A DNA stretch of 64,000 nt from contig OX381717.1 of the NCBI GenBank assembly GCA_947462335.1, positions 13,569,166 to 13,633,165 on the forward strand, in the 5' to 3' direction. Of the stretch, positions 34,265 through 45,292 are shown piece by piece. The DNA is from Harmothoe impar. Lineage: Eukaryota; Annelida; Polychaeta; Phyllodocida; Polynoidae. A program made the position numbers and the translations under genes. A model generated the notes under the pieces. The model ran no database searches, was not told the DNA's origin, and saw only the letters and a program-made list of their open reading frames with translations. How positions within the stretch are numbered: the first letter of the stretch is position 1; the number at the start of each line of letters is the position of its first letter.

Positions 34265-34804
34265 GGTAAGTCCTTTGTCGACCTCGCCGGCAAGTCCCGG
34301 ATTCAGTATAGAAAGACTAAGGGGACGGGGGGGGTAGGTCTATAGGTTTAGTGCTATCTGTGTCATTAGACCATTTAAGTGACATGTGACACTAGCATTC
34401 TTAAAAATCGACATGCGACATGAATAAGAAATTCTCAATTACGGTGCCCCTACATTTTCTCCCTTAGTGACACTATTAGTATTATAGTAGTACCGAGAAC
34501 TATCCTCTTTTTTTTTTAGAAAACTAAGTAAAAATATCCTTCTTCATGTCCAGTTACATACAATGCCGATCAATTTGACACTGTAGCAGCCTGTCTCCAT
34601 ATCTGTATGCTGCATAAATGCACAATACACGGTTCTGCACGCACTTAAACCAAGGCTAACATGGTTGACCTATATAGATGTGATACTCTCGTTTTCGGGG
34701 CTAGTAGAAATTAGGCGTCTAATACGGACGTTCCGGGTTCGAACCCTCACTAAGTTTTAGTCAAGACGTCTAGCCACGTCGCCTAAGGCGACGAAAGCGC
34801 GTCA

Positions 34805-34860
34805 AAGCGTTTACAGGGTTCGAACCCGTGAGCTGCTCCTTGGGGCTGCAAAAAACGCTT
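34805..34860 (-). other. tRNA T-arm/acceptor-like minihelix
   Basis: Read on the minus strand, AGCGTTT and AAACGCT form a 7-bp acceptor-type stem. Inside is ACGGG-TTCGAAC-CCTGT, a T-arm with a canonical T-loop (one G-T pair). Only 23 bases lie where the D and anticodon arms should be, so it is not a normal tRNA. A second GGGTTCGAACCC word is at 34735-34746 but does not form a T-arm. Either a tRNA-derived remnant or a chance inverted repeat. Confidence 0.4.
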
Positions 34861-35313
34861 AGACACTGAAATCCCATAGGGAAAAAATTTTGGGTTTTTG
34901 GACTTTAGGCCTTAATTTGAGGGTGATCCCGGGCTGATAGAAAAATAATTCTTGGACGAGCGGATAGCTCTGGATCTCTTTTATCTAAAACAGCGAAAAA
35001 TTGATTATGGTTTCGCCGCAATTCATCCGACGGGGGGTAATCAGCCCCCCCCTCTGCCAATCAAGGCAGTGAATCTTGGCGACCGTGCGATCACTCACGG
35101 CCACCGCGACGAACCGACAGAAGAGATCGGCATCTTAGTATGATTCGTGTGACCTACTTAGAGGCTCACACGGTGGAGGTGTGTCCGGCGTTCGGCGCGC
35201 TGATTGGCTACTGGTGGGAGGCGCTGTGCCGCGTCAAGAACTTCACCTATTTGGGGCGGCTGTTAAAGGCGCACTGAGTTGAGGTGCACCTTTAAGCAAG
35301 AGCGCGATCCGGC

Positions 35314-35402
35314 CTAGTCTTGCGGACCTCTGTTTAGAGAGTGTAGCAAGCGGCTATGTCGCGCTCTCCAACCACAGGCTTAACAGTGGTCCGCAAGACT
35401 AG
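35314..35402. other. 89-base hairpin with 15-bp perfect stem
   Basis: CTAGTCTTGCGGACC pairs exactly with GGTCCGCAAGACTAG. Inside, CTGTT pairs with AACAG and GAGAG with CTCTC, giving a long branched fold. The size resembles a pre-miRNA or small structured RNA. No promoter was identified. Confidence 0.5.
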
Positions 35403-35614
35403 AGTGCAAGACGCGTGCACACACAGACCGAACAGACACACACAGACCCACACACCCACACACTCCTATCAGTGAGACGTCTAGCAGATTCGGGAGAGGC
35501 GACCAGGGAGGTACTCTCGGCTAGCGGCCACTAATTGCCTGTTTAGATAAGGCACAGAAACAAGGGTGATGACAGACTACGTGTTCAAGCAGCCAACATG
35601 CCCTGACACTTGAT

Positions 35615-35830
35615 AATGGGTGTGGACCGCTAAATTCGATATGGTGACATGACCATTTCTTATAATCGACAAACGACATGAGGTCTAATGACAAGTGACA
35701 TGAGGCCCAAAAAATCATAGTGACAGGTGACATGAACATTTCTTAAAATCGACATGGGATATGAACATTATTAAGTGACATTGCCATGTGACATGGTCAT
35801 TTTCTAAGATCGACATTCGACATGGGGACC
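35615..35830. repeat. Inner inverted arm (right)
   Basis: Reverse-complement partner of 29955-30125, repeating ATGACCATTTCTTATAATCG and GACATGAACATTTCTTAAAA. The ends are GTGTGGACCGC on this side and GGTCCACACC on the other. Confidence 0.75.
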
Positions 35831-37593
35831 CCCTATCCAGAGCCCCTTGATAGATGACAGCTGTTGTGTGTAAGAAAAGTGTATGCCTCACAATCAAAAG
35901 ATGATAAAAGGCTTTATCCCACTCGATGTGGGTTTTGAATCAAATATCAAGGGATCAAATATCAGATCGATATTTGACGTCGTCAAGTGATATCTGACGT
36001 TGTCAATCACTTTTACTATGTAGTCAAGGTCGTAAAAACAGAGCCCCCTGATTGGTCAACAGCATGAATGAAAGTTGCATCTCAAACTTTTAATACTCGG
36101 TATGGGGCCCCGTGGGGCTGGGACCAATATTTGCAATTTTCGGAAATACTGTCGAGAATTTCTAGATGGAAACACCTTGTCTGGGGTAATTTGACCTCTA
36201 CTCTTCGATATTCAAGTAATACTCAAGCTATTCTGACTCTAAACATGAGTAAAACGGTCATTTACCAGCGTTATCGGCAGCGCCGACATCAACAACTGCT
36301 GATCTCCCTTGGTTACATGACCCAGCTCCGTTTCTAAGGCCTCATGGATCGGGGCCCTGAAGGGGGATCTGCAGAGGCCCTATATCGGGCCCTAGATATG
36401 TACATTATATTAATATCTCATAACTTAATTTACTCTAAAATCTTTTGATGGTTCATAACCTTGACCCTTATCTCCTTTTCTCGCGGGATAAAGATAGAAT
36501 TTGGTTGTTGGCGTGGCCTCTCGTGGATATCTGCTCTTCTCCACGGCACCTCTCGAGCCCCCTGCGGGGCCTCTAGGGGCTGCTAGACGTCTCTCTGCTA
36601 TGTAGTGTGGGATGTAAAAGAACCCTTGTCTCGGTAAAAGGGCCAATAGATTCGATCACCATCACCGCTCTTGAAATGACCATAGCTGTTAACTAAGGCG
36701 TAAAGCAACCCACACACCCACACACCCACACACCCACACATTTTTCTGTATGAGCCTTCAGACCTCAAGCTGCTCAGTGTAGGTTTTGTCATAGGCCCTA
36801 CGGACGCTACTCAAGGTAAAAATAAGAGAGCTGTCTCACCATGACATTGGGCTGGCTGTAGTTTTTTATGTTTCGGTACCTACAACCAAAACAGCCAGTA
36901 CCCGCCCCAGGGCTTCATGTCGCACGCGGGAAAAGTATAACGGTGGCGCCAACTGTCGGAATAGCGGGTACACTACGTCAGTAGTTCTTTTGTTCTCCGC
37001 TGAGTGACTGGGCGAAATGTAGTCGGTAGCTCTATTTTCTGTGCACTGTTCTGTTCATTTTCTACACTTAACACTTAAATAGACCGCGTGTTTGTACAAG
37101 CTAACCGTTTTTATCAGTGCAAAAATTAAATAAGCATCGGATAGAACACTAAAAAAATGAGAAAGTAATCCAGCACTTAGTATAAGGCACCAGTTTTATC
37201 ATGAGACACCGAAAGTCTGGTTTTTTTAAGGTGGATAAGACAGTCGACTGAGAGCTCCAAACTAACCAAAAACGTACCAGAGGGAGAACGTACCCGACAG
37301 GGCAGGGGCCTTCTACACCCCGGCTCTGATTGATGAGCAAGCGACAAGTGCTACAGAGGGCCTATTCCTCTTTTGAGGTGGGCCCGAAATTGAACAAAAG
37401 AATAAACTCAAGAAAAAGCCTTAGGCTTAAAAGAGTTGTAGATACTGATTTTAACGAAGAAGTCACATTCATTAGTTTACAAATAGCCCGTGTAAGTACG
37501 CCCATGTCTTGCTTATTTCTCATAGGGTTGTAAGATAGTCACATCATGATGCACATCATCATAAACGCAATCATGATACCTTTCATTGTAAGT

Positions 37594-37642
37594 AGACTCG
37601 CCTCTCTGCCCTCTCTTTTAGAGAGGGCAGAGAAGCGAGTCT
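37594..37642. other. 22-bp stem hairpin in right TIR
   Basis: Mirror copy of 29179-29227 in reverse orientation. Confidence 0.85.
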
Positions 37643-37834
37643 CACTCTTAAAAAACCCTTCCCCTCCCCCCCTCCCCCCCTCCCCCCCCCCATGCATCTT
37701 AAAGAGTGCCCCCCAGAGTGCCCCTCCCCCCCTAGAAAAAAAGAGCCGTATTTTTAAATTATTTTTTAAGCAAGCTTTCAGCTTGCTTTTTTTTTCTTTT
37801 TTTAAATTTATTTATCCATAAAAATCTCAAGTGA

Positions 37835-38120
37835 CTTATTTTGAAATTCGCGCCAACCTAGTAGTCACGTGACCCCCTTAAGTAGGTCACTTCCCGTCAC
37901 GTGACCTATTTGAATTTCCCGCCAACATGGTGGTCACGTGACCCTCTTAAGTAGGTCACTTCCGGTCACGTGACCTATTTGAATTTCCCGCCCAAAGGTC
38001 ACGTGACCGGAAGTAGGTCACTTCCGGTCACGTGACCTATTGGAATTTCCCGCCAAAAGGGAGGCCTCTCATTGGCTGCTTTTGAATTTCCCGCCAAAAG
38101 GGAGGCCTCTGATTGGCTGC
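37835..38120. promoter_or_regulatory. CCAAT / E2F-like / E-box / ETS-like site array (right TIR)
   Basis: Mirror of the array at 28700-28985: TTTCCCGCC, GGTCACGTGACC, ACTTCCGG and ATTGG boxes in reverse order. If both arrays are active, they would point transcription either into the element from both ends or out into flanking DNA. Confidence 0.65.
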
Positions 38121-38182
38121 AGGTCGATTGAGTAATAAACAGTACTTAACTATAGTCCCGTTCCGATACATACTATACTACT

Positions 38183-38188
38183 TGCGTG
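38183..38188. repeat. Target-site duplication TGCGTG (right)
   Basis: Identical to 28632-28637; followed by ACTCGTAG, completing the repeated GTGACTCGTAG word of the flank. Confidence 0.88.
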
Positions 38189-40290
38189 ACTCGTAGCTTC
38201 GTGACTCGTAGCTTCATGACTCCTACAAGCGTAAATTGTTTTATCTAGGACAAAATAATGTTTTTTTCCCGTTACCCTTGCTTAGTTTCCTTAATAATGG
38301 TCCGATTTACTCCCAACAAAAACCAAAATGTAGCTAATTGTCTTGGGAACACAGTTCTAGCATTTATGCATGACTCGTAGTTGCGTGACGCGTAGTTGCG
38401 TGACGCATAGTTCCCACAGCTCTACCAGTGAACATATATATGCATCTGAACTTTTGGCATTTGACACATCATTCCCTTCATTGAAGAGGTACTTTATGTG
38501 TAAAATTGATGACTAAATATGATAAACATGGGAGCTGTGATGAAATAATATCTTATTTATGAGTGACTCGTAGCCCCAGAGAAACTACACAAATTTTATA
38601 TCTTATCATTCAATTTGATACTGTGCCAAGGATCTTCAATATTTTCTCTATTTTCTTTCAGCATATATATGTATGGCCTTTGGGGATTGTATTACGCTTT
38701 TGGTTAGATTCTATGTTATTTCTTTAAAAAGGTAGGGGGTGCATTTTTTGGGCTAATAAGTGAGTGACTCGTAGCCTCAAAAGTACACAACACTTTTGCA
38801 GTCTCCCAAAACATTCTTTTTCTGCTAAAATAGATGATTTAGACATCTCCAGTCTTTCATTCATTCATCTTCTATAAGAAAATGATGATTAAGTTCCTGT
38901 ATCTCTTATATATTTTTCATGGTACAGTCTAAAACCCTATCTTGTTGAAAAAATCCAGGCAAAATAGTCGTTTTTAGCCAAATTTAGCTCATTTTCAGCC
39001 TCTGACTGGTTTAATATTGGTTAAAGATGGGCAAAACCATGGTACCATTTGTAGTCCTAGATGAGCCCGACCTGATAGGATGTATAAAAGTTGGTTTCAA
39101 AGACGTTTCATAGATGTATGGCCTCTCAAGCCCAGAATTCTTGATATGTTAACGATTGGTCAGAACCACCCAAGATTTATGTGAATTCACACATCATAAG
39201 ACACACTATTGCCTCAGGGTGTATTCACGACAAACAACAGTTTTTCATTTGATTAAAATACCCTGTGGGAAACAATAACCCAAACTAATTTTCACATAAA
39301 TATGAAGATGGGGTCGTGCTGTTCTCAATACATGGTATTCTATATTTGGGTAACCTATCCCACCTGGTTTCCATGCTCATATTTAAATGGGTCAAAAGTG
39401 TGAATTTCACATCTCAGCCATTTTCAGTCAGTAATATTTCCTGAATGAAGCATATTTTACCAATGGTATTGAGCATGCCTTTTGACAATTTTAGGTAGAT
39501 AGAGAAACCAAAAGAGGAACACTTCATGAAAACTACTTTTGATAGAAGAGGTACCTAAACATGCCCTTATAGTCAATTTCAAGGAAAATCAGTGTTTTTC
39601 ATTGGATTACAACACTATGAAGGAAATGAGAACCCAACTTTTTTATTACATCAATATGAGGGGGAGATATAGCTCTTTCAAATATATCATATTCTGGTTT
39701 GGGTTCACCTGTCCCACATGGCCATATTTGGTGATCAAAAGTGCTAATTCTATTGCTGTGTCATTTTCAGACAGTCATATTTCCCCGAATAATATTTGAT
39801 TATTTCAGGTAATACATATGCCTATTGACATGGTTATATAGACACAGAAAATCAATTGTGGCCCAATTGTAATGACTACTACTGGTGGGAGAACTCTCCA
39901 AACCTGCCTTCATGCTCAAAGGGAAAGGTGTATTTCCCAAGTTTGACCACATAGCAATATGGGAAAATCTATATTATATACTGTGATATTACATTTGCCT
40001 CATGCCAGTAACCCATAGAACCAGTTCAGAGAACGACACATCCTCAACCCAAGCGATTTCTAAATTATAGGCCCTCAGAAATGGCTCAGAAATAAGGTAT
40101 AGAATAAGTGTACTTGCTTCATCCTGTTTGTGAGCCTGTAGGATCTGACATAATAGGAATTCTGCCTAAATATTTTACATAGCTCTAGTCATTATATGTG
40201 TCTAGATTAGGTAGAAAGCACATTAAAATCTGAGAAGGTCAGGTGGGGATTATGCTCTGAATCTGATGAAAATGGCTGGAATGACTCCAT
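38189..40290. repeat. Right arm of outer inverted repeat
   Basis: Reverse-complement partner of 25135-28631. Five TGACTCGTAG words occur here, all on the plus strand (about 38187, 38202, 38371, 38564 and 38765). The 86-codon open frame at 39539-39799 has a counterpart on the minus strand at 25600-25824, but the frame is short and its conservation follows from the DNA repeat. No gene is called. Confidence 0.8.
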
Positions 40291-41106
40291 AATCATTGGT
40301 GTTGAAGGTACCGTTGTAATTGCCACCATATCCAATTATAGCATAATCTGGGCAAGATCAGGAAGTCAAGAAGTTCTCATGGAATGTCGGGGAAAGTTAT
40401 GGAATCTTGTGAAATTTTGCCGTGAGTTATGGAAAAGGAAAGCAATTAAATCAATCAACAAAGTCCCCAAGGATGTACCATTTTCTTTTTGGATGCTTGA
40501 AAATTTCTCAAAAAAAAGAAGAAAAAAATATATATATATTTACAATTTTCAAATATCCGCAAAAATATGTACAGAGTGAACATTATTAAACAGTATTAAA
40601 TCAAATAGCCAAATCTTGAAAATCTTATCTGTGAATTTAAATACCAGCGAAAATGTAAATTCGCGAAAATGTATACACGCAAAAATATCAAAAGTAGGCC
40701 TACATTTACAGTATGTTTAGCGTTAGGCAAAGGCTAGCTCGGTACCGGCGTCGCATGCCTCTGCCTTGAGAGTGAATATCATCTAGTTCCCCACTCTCCC
40801 AGCAGAGGTCTAAGCTTAAAGGTCTACCTCTAGACCATATAATTTATTAGCTGCCCCTCTTGATATTTTCATGGAGGGAGAGACCATTACAGAGCATGTC
40901 AGCATGGCTGCTCATTGGTGCTTTATTCTGGCGCCATTATGACGTCATATAAGAAACGTACGGTGCACGGGCATCATGGGTAAACTAAGACTGTGAAGTT
41001 TCTCCGGGAGGTTATGGTCCCTCCCTCCAGCCATAGCCTGGTAGAGAGGACCTATATAACTGGTCTGGGCCTACCTCACACTCCCACATGACCATTACGT
41101 GGTATG

Positions 41107-41504
41107 TTGTCACTCACAATCCACTCTATGCATTGTGGGTAGACACATGAAAGGAGTGCCTGGTTCTACAATGATCACAACAATATGTACCCTATACACC
41201 CCCCCCCTCCCCACACACCTGACCATAACCAGTCTTGCTCCCAGGTGCTATATGGTATGGGGATCCATCAAACCCACATTCCTACCGGGGTGCCTCTAGA
41301 GTAAGTCCCCCTATGATGGGGCACCTACTATAAGCAGTGTCTACACATGGGTTAATGGCCCTTTACTGTACACACTCATACTGTACTCAGTATATACATA
41401 CAGCCATTTATGGCACAGCCACATCACCACTGCCCAATGATCTATGCATATCATTTACCGCTAGCTGTTAGCTACCCACAATGCACAGAGTGAATTGTCA
41501 GTGT
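41107..41504. mobile_element. TIR element, ATTGTGGGTAG family
   Basis: Left TCACTCACAATCCACTCTAT then GCATTGTGGGTAG; right CTACCCACAATGC then ACAGAGTGAATTGTCAGTGT. Arms are about 35 bp. About 400 bp long, with no coding frame. Confidence 0.65.
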
Positions 41505-42767
41505 GAAGAAACAACATAGTTTCATCACACTGATGGGGAGTATGGGCCTACCTTTACCTCCAGCTGGTAATGTATATTATACAAATGTAATCACTGTTTA
41601 TTATCACGTTTTGCCTTTATCATATGTAATGGCAGACAAAATGTCTGAAAAGCTGAAAATAATAGTTGCCGACTCTTTTTCTAGTTTTCTGGTTGATTGC
41701 AATCAATATTTTGGCATATTTTTAGGCTTAGATGCGGGATATTGCCCCATTTTATCCTACTAGGAAAAGGACCCCTTTATTTTGGAAAACTCAAACATGC
41801 ATAGTTGCTAGAGTATGACTCTTCGTCTACGTTTCTTCTGATAAGGATGGTGTCTGGAAGTCTTAGAAGTGAAGGCCCAGGTGTGAAGGCTGGCAGCAGG
41901 ACCATCTTGGCCAACACAAGTTATCTGTTCACTTAGACTCATATATCAGCCAGTTATCGTAACTTCACACAGTGTGTACAAGTGGGTTAGACAAATATGC
42001 CTGACCTGGAGCCACCACACTGAGACACTGAGGAGATGATAAGGGTATTGAATTCTTCAGCTAACATGTGTGTGTCTCCATCAGCATTAGTAGACACTTG
42101 TCTATACTTCTACAACATCATATGATATAGTATACGCAATATTTGTGAACTATTTATACATCATAATACACACACACACATATATATATATTCAATATAT
42201 AAAGTTATCGAATATCATGAATATCTTAAATAAATATAGTCTGTTTAAAAACATGATAAAAGTCACGTCTGATCCTGCTGTGGGTTTGGCTTATTTAATT
42301 TGACTGCACACAGTAATATAATTGGCTGCAATCAGTATTCTATCCCCATCACTCAAGAGTCAAGGGGGACCCAGAAATTTGGCGGAGGTTGGGTGGGGCA
42401 CTAAACACCAATCTGGCGTTAACTACTGCACTGTGGGTCAGAATAGTAATACCATCCGCCACTGAGGAGGAAATACAGGCCCCATCAGCTTTAACAGAAT
42501 AACATGATTTTATTGTTTCAGCAACATTCATGTAATCCCACTGATTATCACACATGCCTTACCCCATTGAAATATATTGAGCATAAAATATCAATTATAA
42601 TGCATGAAAAATGAAATCCAGTGATTATATTCAAAATTAAAGCATACATTTCAATATTTCAATCTCGAGATTTTACTAATGATATGGAGCAGAACCTTCA
42701 ACACAATACTTCCTGCAGGACTGATATCACACAGAATGTTGGCAAATGTGGTACAATAATTGTTAAT

Positions 42768-43216
42768 ATATGTGACCCGTTTTAACGAAACGGATTGGAA
42801 GTCGCATGTTAAAAATGTTGTGATATTGCAATATTCGTTTACAGCTCATCAAGGGTTTTCATTAGGTATGTGACATGTAGTATATTGTCCAGTTTTCAAC
42901 CTTTAGCAAAATTTTTTGGACTTCTTTGTTGAATTTAATGGAAATTTATTAAAATGAGATAGACATAATTTAGGTTAGATATTAGCTATATAATTCTCTA
43001 TAATCATTTGGGCATCATTTTGGGAAAAGATGGGAGTTGAAATCTGGTTTGTGATTTAGTATTCCAGAAGATATTAAACTATTCATTTGTTAGAAAAATG
43101 TCAAAAACTCTTTTTTTTATTATTATATATTTTTCACCCTATACTACTTAAAGAGCCCATATCTAAGCTCTTTAAAGTTTGACTTCGTACCCATTTCATT
43201 AAAACGGGTCGCATAT
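42768..43216. mobile_element. TIR element, ATATGYGACCCGTTTTAA ends
   Basis: Left ATATGTGACCCGTTTTAACG then AAACGG; right, reversed, ATATGCGACCCGTTTTAATG then AAATGG. The pairing extends about 26 bases with three differences. AT-rich interior of about 400 bp. Confidence 0.78.
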
Positions 43217-44280
43217 TATATTTTCCTCATTCCTCTCTACCACACCGTTTATAACCCTTCAAGGGTCTGCGTTATTCTTGTCATCATGCCCTGATGAGTA
43301 ACTCCCCAGTGTTCATTAATGCATCAAGACAACTTCTGAAGGCCCTATACCAGTTACCTGTAAGTCGTGGTTATTTCTTAAAGGCATGCAATCATAGCAA
43401 AAGGATGTTTGTACTCTAAGTATGTTTGTCAACTAACTGAAGGCATTTGTGCTTTAATGTCTCCTTTGTGACCTAAGTCCTGAGGCTACAAATGAATACA
43501 TATTTGTAGCATACGGACAGGTTTGCCACATAAGAGCCCCACATCCAGACTATATGAATGGGAAAAAGCTGCTGTCTGTGTTCAGGACTGGTCATATTTA
43601 AGGCTGTGGGGATGCTCATTTATTGGAGATTCCCAAATCTAGACTGCTAATTATATCATTCAGTATCTCACAAAACTGTACATTCCCCAGTTCAGATGAA
43701 GACTACGGGTTAAACAAGTTTCTACCTGTCATTATTACACATAGACATATACGTACCACGATCCCACATGGCTACTAACATCTTATCAGCCAGAGGAGAC
43801 ACTTCAAAATGGACGCATCTTAAACTCAGATAACAACCGGTTTAATCCAGTTACACGTCCCACAACCCGACCCCCGGGACACAGTCTGTATCGGGCTTCA
43901 CACCAGTTTAGACGCTAGCTCTAGAAAGTTCGCAGAAAGTTGGATTTGCCTTTAAACGAAATATGGCTAGACAATGTCAAGGATTGAACATAACCAAGTA
44001 AGTTCTACAACTTATACATAGATGTAACCTCATTCTGAGTAATTATAATATAACAATAGGTAGGGATTGTGGAAAGACAGTGAGTAGATTCAAGTGCTCT
44101 GTATCTGGGCATTATAGTTTCCCACACTTCAGCTTGATGAGGTGTAAATATCAGCCCACTGTCCTTTATTCATTAAGGCTGAGTCATTTATTATTATATA
44201 GTGGTACACTGATAATCCTAATGCTCGGGGGCATCGTCAGTAGTGGCTGTCCTAGGTTAGTCATAGGATAGATTCATCAG

Positions 44281-44374
44281 AATAACGAACAGACATCCAA
44301 AATGACTGAGGCAAAAAGAAATGCCTTACACAAAGAGACTTGCCCTAGTACTCATAGAAATGGAGAGAATGAAG
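44281..44374 (+). CDS. Possible 5' exon of the LRR gene (tentative)
   Basis: Acceptor-like GATTCATCAG and donor GTGAGT frame 94 bases with an ATG at 44302 and a hydrophilic start (MTEAKRNALHKETC). An 18-base microexon candidate (44979-44996, TTTTACAG / GTAAGT) follows. The phases do not connect these to the first LRR exon without a missing exon, so the assignment is weak. Confidence 0.25.
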
Positions 44375-45089
44375 GTGAGTTTGTCAGTATTGATATCTTT
44401 AACCTAGCTTTGCTGTAGTGGAGGCCGGCCTATATCTCAATTCACCTCCACCCTTTCCTCAATACCAAGCATATACATGTGAATGCCCTCATAACCAACT
44501 CCGTGGCATTTGACCCCAAACACATATGTAGCCTCATGATGGAATAGCTACTCCTCGCTCCTTTGCTGAAGCATGATAGTATTTTACCTGGGTTCTAGAA
44601 ATCATTCTCCACTATGATGATGCATCGTACATGTACAAGGCATGGCCAGGGACTGACACTGGCTAATGGCCAGTACTATTGACCCCTCTAGAGGGACAGG
44701 GGGGGGGGGTGTCAGAAATAATTGATATTTTTGAAGAAGCAATAACAGTCAAGGATCATTTAGAAGACTTCAATTTCTTTATTTTATCAGCTAATAGTTT
44801 TGATTCTTAAATGACTGGCTTGCCATAAGTGCTTGACGAAACGCCGTATATGATGCCTGAAACATGGAAGGATGTGTATTAGGAAGTGTTGTATTAGCAT
44901 TACGGGAGGGATTTACTATTATGCTGTTATTGTGCTTTTATTACCAATTATCTGACCACCGTTTACATTGTTTTACAGAAATGGGAGAGCCCTATGGTAA
45001 GTCTACTTTGTTATAAATATATATATAGAGGTATCTTTGATATATCTAACAGTGTGCCCATGCACTGTTTTGAAAACTTATTGGTTGAC

Positions 45090-45292
45090 CTTCAAGGACG
45101 GCATAATGCATGAATCCAGCTCTGGCGAGTAACTCACCAGTGTTGCATTCAAACATTATGCCAACCCTACAGGGTTGAGCACTCCCGAAGGGTCGGAATG
45201 ATGGAGCAATGTTAGCACTGGTGAGTTACTTGCCAGGACTGCATTGGTACATCATGACGACAAATGCCATCTTTTAGCGACACATGTATGTC
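45090..45292. repeat. Intronic CTGGTGAGTTACT hairpin repeat, copy 1
   Basis: GCATAATGCATGAATCCAGC then TCTGGCGAGTAACTCACCAG, with an inverted partner CACTGGTGAGTTACTTGCCA and CATTGGTACATCATGACGAC. Related copies sit at 59815-60350 and 61262-61515. Confidence 0.6.

Larger units (their letters stand above)
29886..37470. other. Interior of the 9.5-kb element, no gene recognised
   Basis: No frame longer than about 110 codons stands out and none resembles a known transposon protein. The sequence is instead full of internal repeats and hairpins: inner inverted arms, a CTG-rich tract, two MITEs, two related TATA-to-hairpin units, a tRNA-arm-like hairpin and an 89-base hairpin (listed separately). 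CACACC microsatellites lie at 35420-35465 and 36705-36740. Confidence 0.7.
28638..38182. mobile_element. 9545-bp TIR element without recognised genes (Polinton-like ends)
   Basis: Both ends are the same inverted sequence beginning AGTAGTATAGTATGTATCGG, and TGCGTG is duplicated on each side (28632-28637, 38183-38188). Joining the flanks across one TGCGTG rebuilds GCGTGACTCGTAG, a word repeated elsewhere in the flanking DNA, which supports a clean insertion. TIRs are about 712 bp and nearly identical, so the insertion is young or its ends are homogenised. Six-base duplications, TIRs of hundreds of bases, a 5'-AG start and a short terminal tandem repeat (AGT-AGT) are known of Polinton/Maverick elements. 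However, the usual length is 15-20 kb, and no polymerase B, integrase, ATPase, protease or capsid frame is visible. A non-autonomous relative is the favoured reading; an unrelated family is possible. Confidence 0.88.
37471..38182 (-). repeat. Right terminal inverted repeat, 712 bp
   Basis: Reverse complement of 28638-29350. One noted substitution is at about 38042 (TTGGAATTT against ATTTGAATT-type), otherwise nearly identical including the G run and hairpin. Confidence 0.95.
40291..44280. other. Spacer with MITEs, no recognisable gene
   Basis: AT-rich sequence. Visible items are a CGCAAAAATAT-type MITE fragment (about 40540-40720), the TIR elements at 41107 and 42768, and CA/TA microsatellites at 42165-42200. 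A GT-donor-like site after a short ATG frame at about 43967-43998 could belong to a 5' untranslated exon of the LRR gene, but its phase does not fit the next exon. Confidence 0.5.

Noticed and set aside
34735..34746. GGGTTCGAACCC as a tRNA T-arm
   Set aside because: The stem does not pair with a standard 7-base loop on either strand and no other tRNA arms are found.
36068..36337. 89-codon frame inside the 9.5-kb element
   Set aside because: No similarity to any recognised transposon or viral protein and no supporting codon bias; likely chance.
39539..39799. 86-codon frame matched by an inverted copy at 25600-25824 as a conserved gene
   Set aside because: The match follows from the inverted DNA repeat; the frame is short, lacks domain features and has different ends in the two arms.
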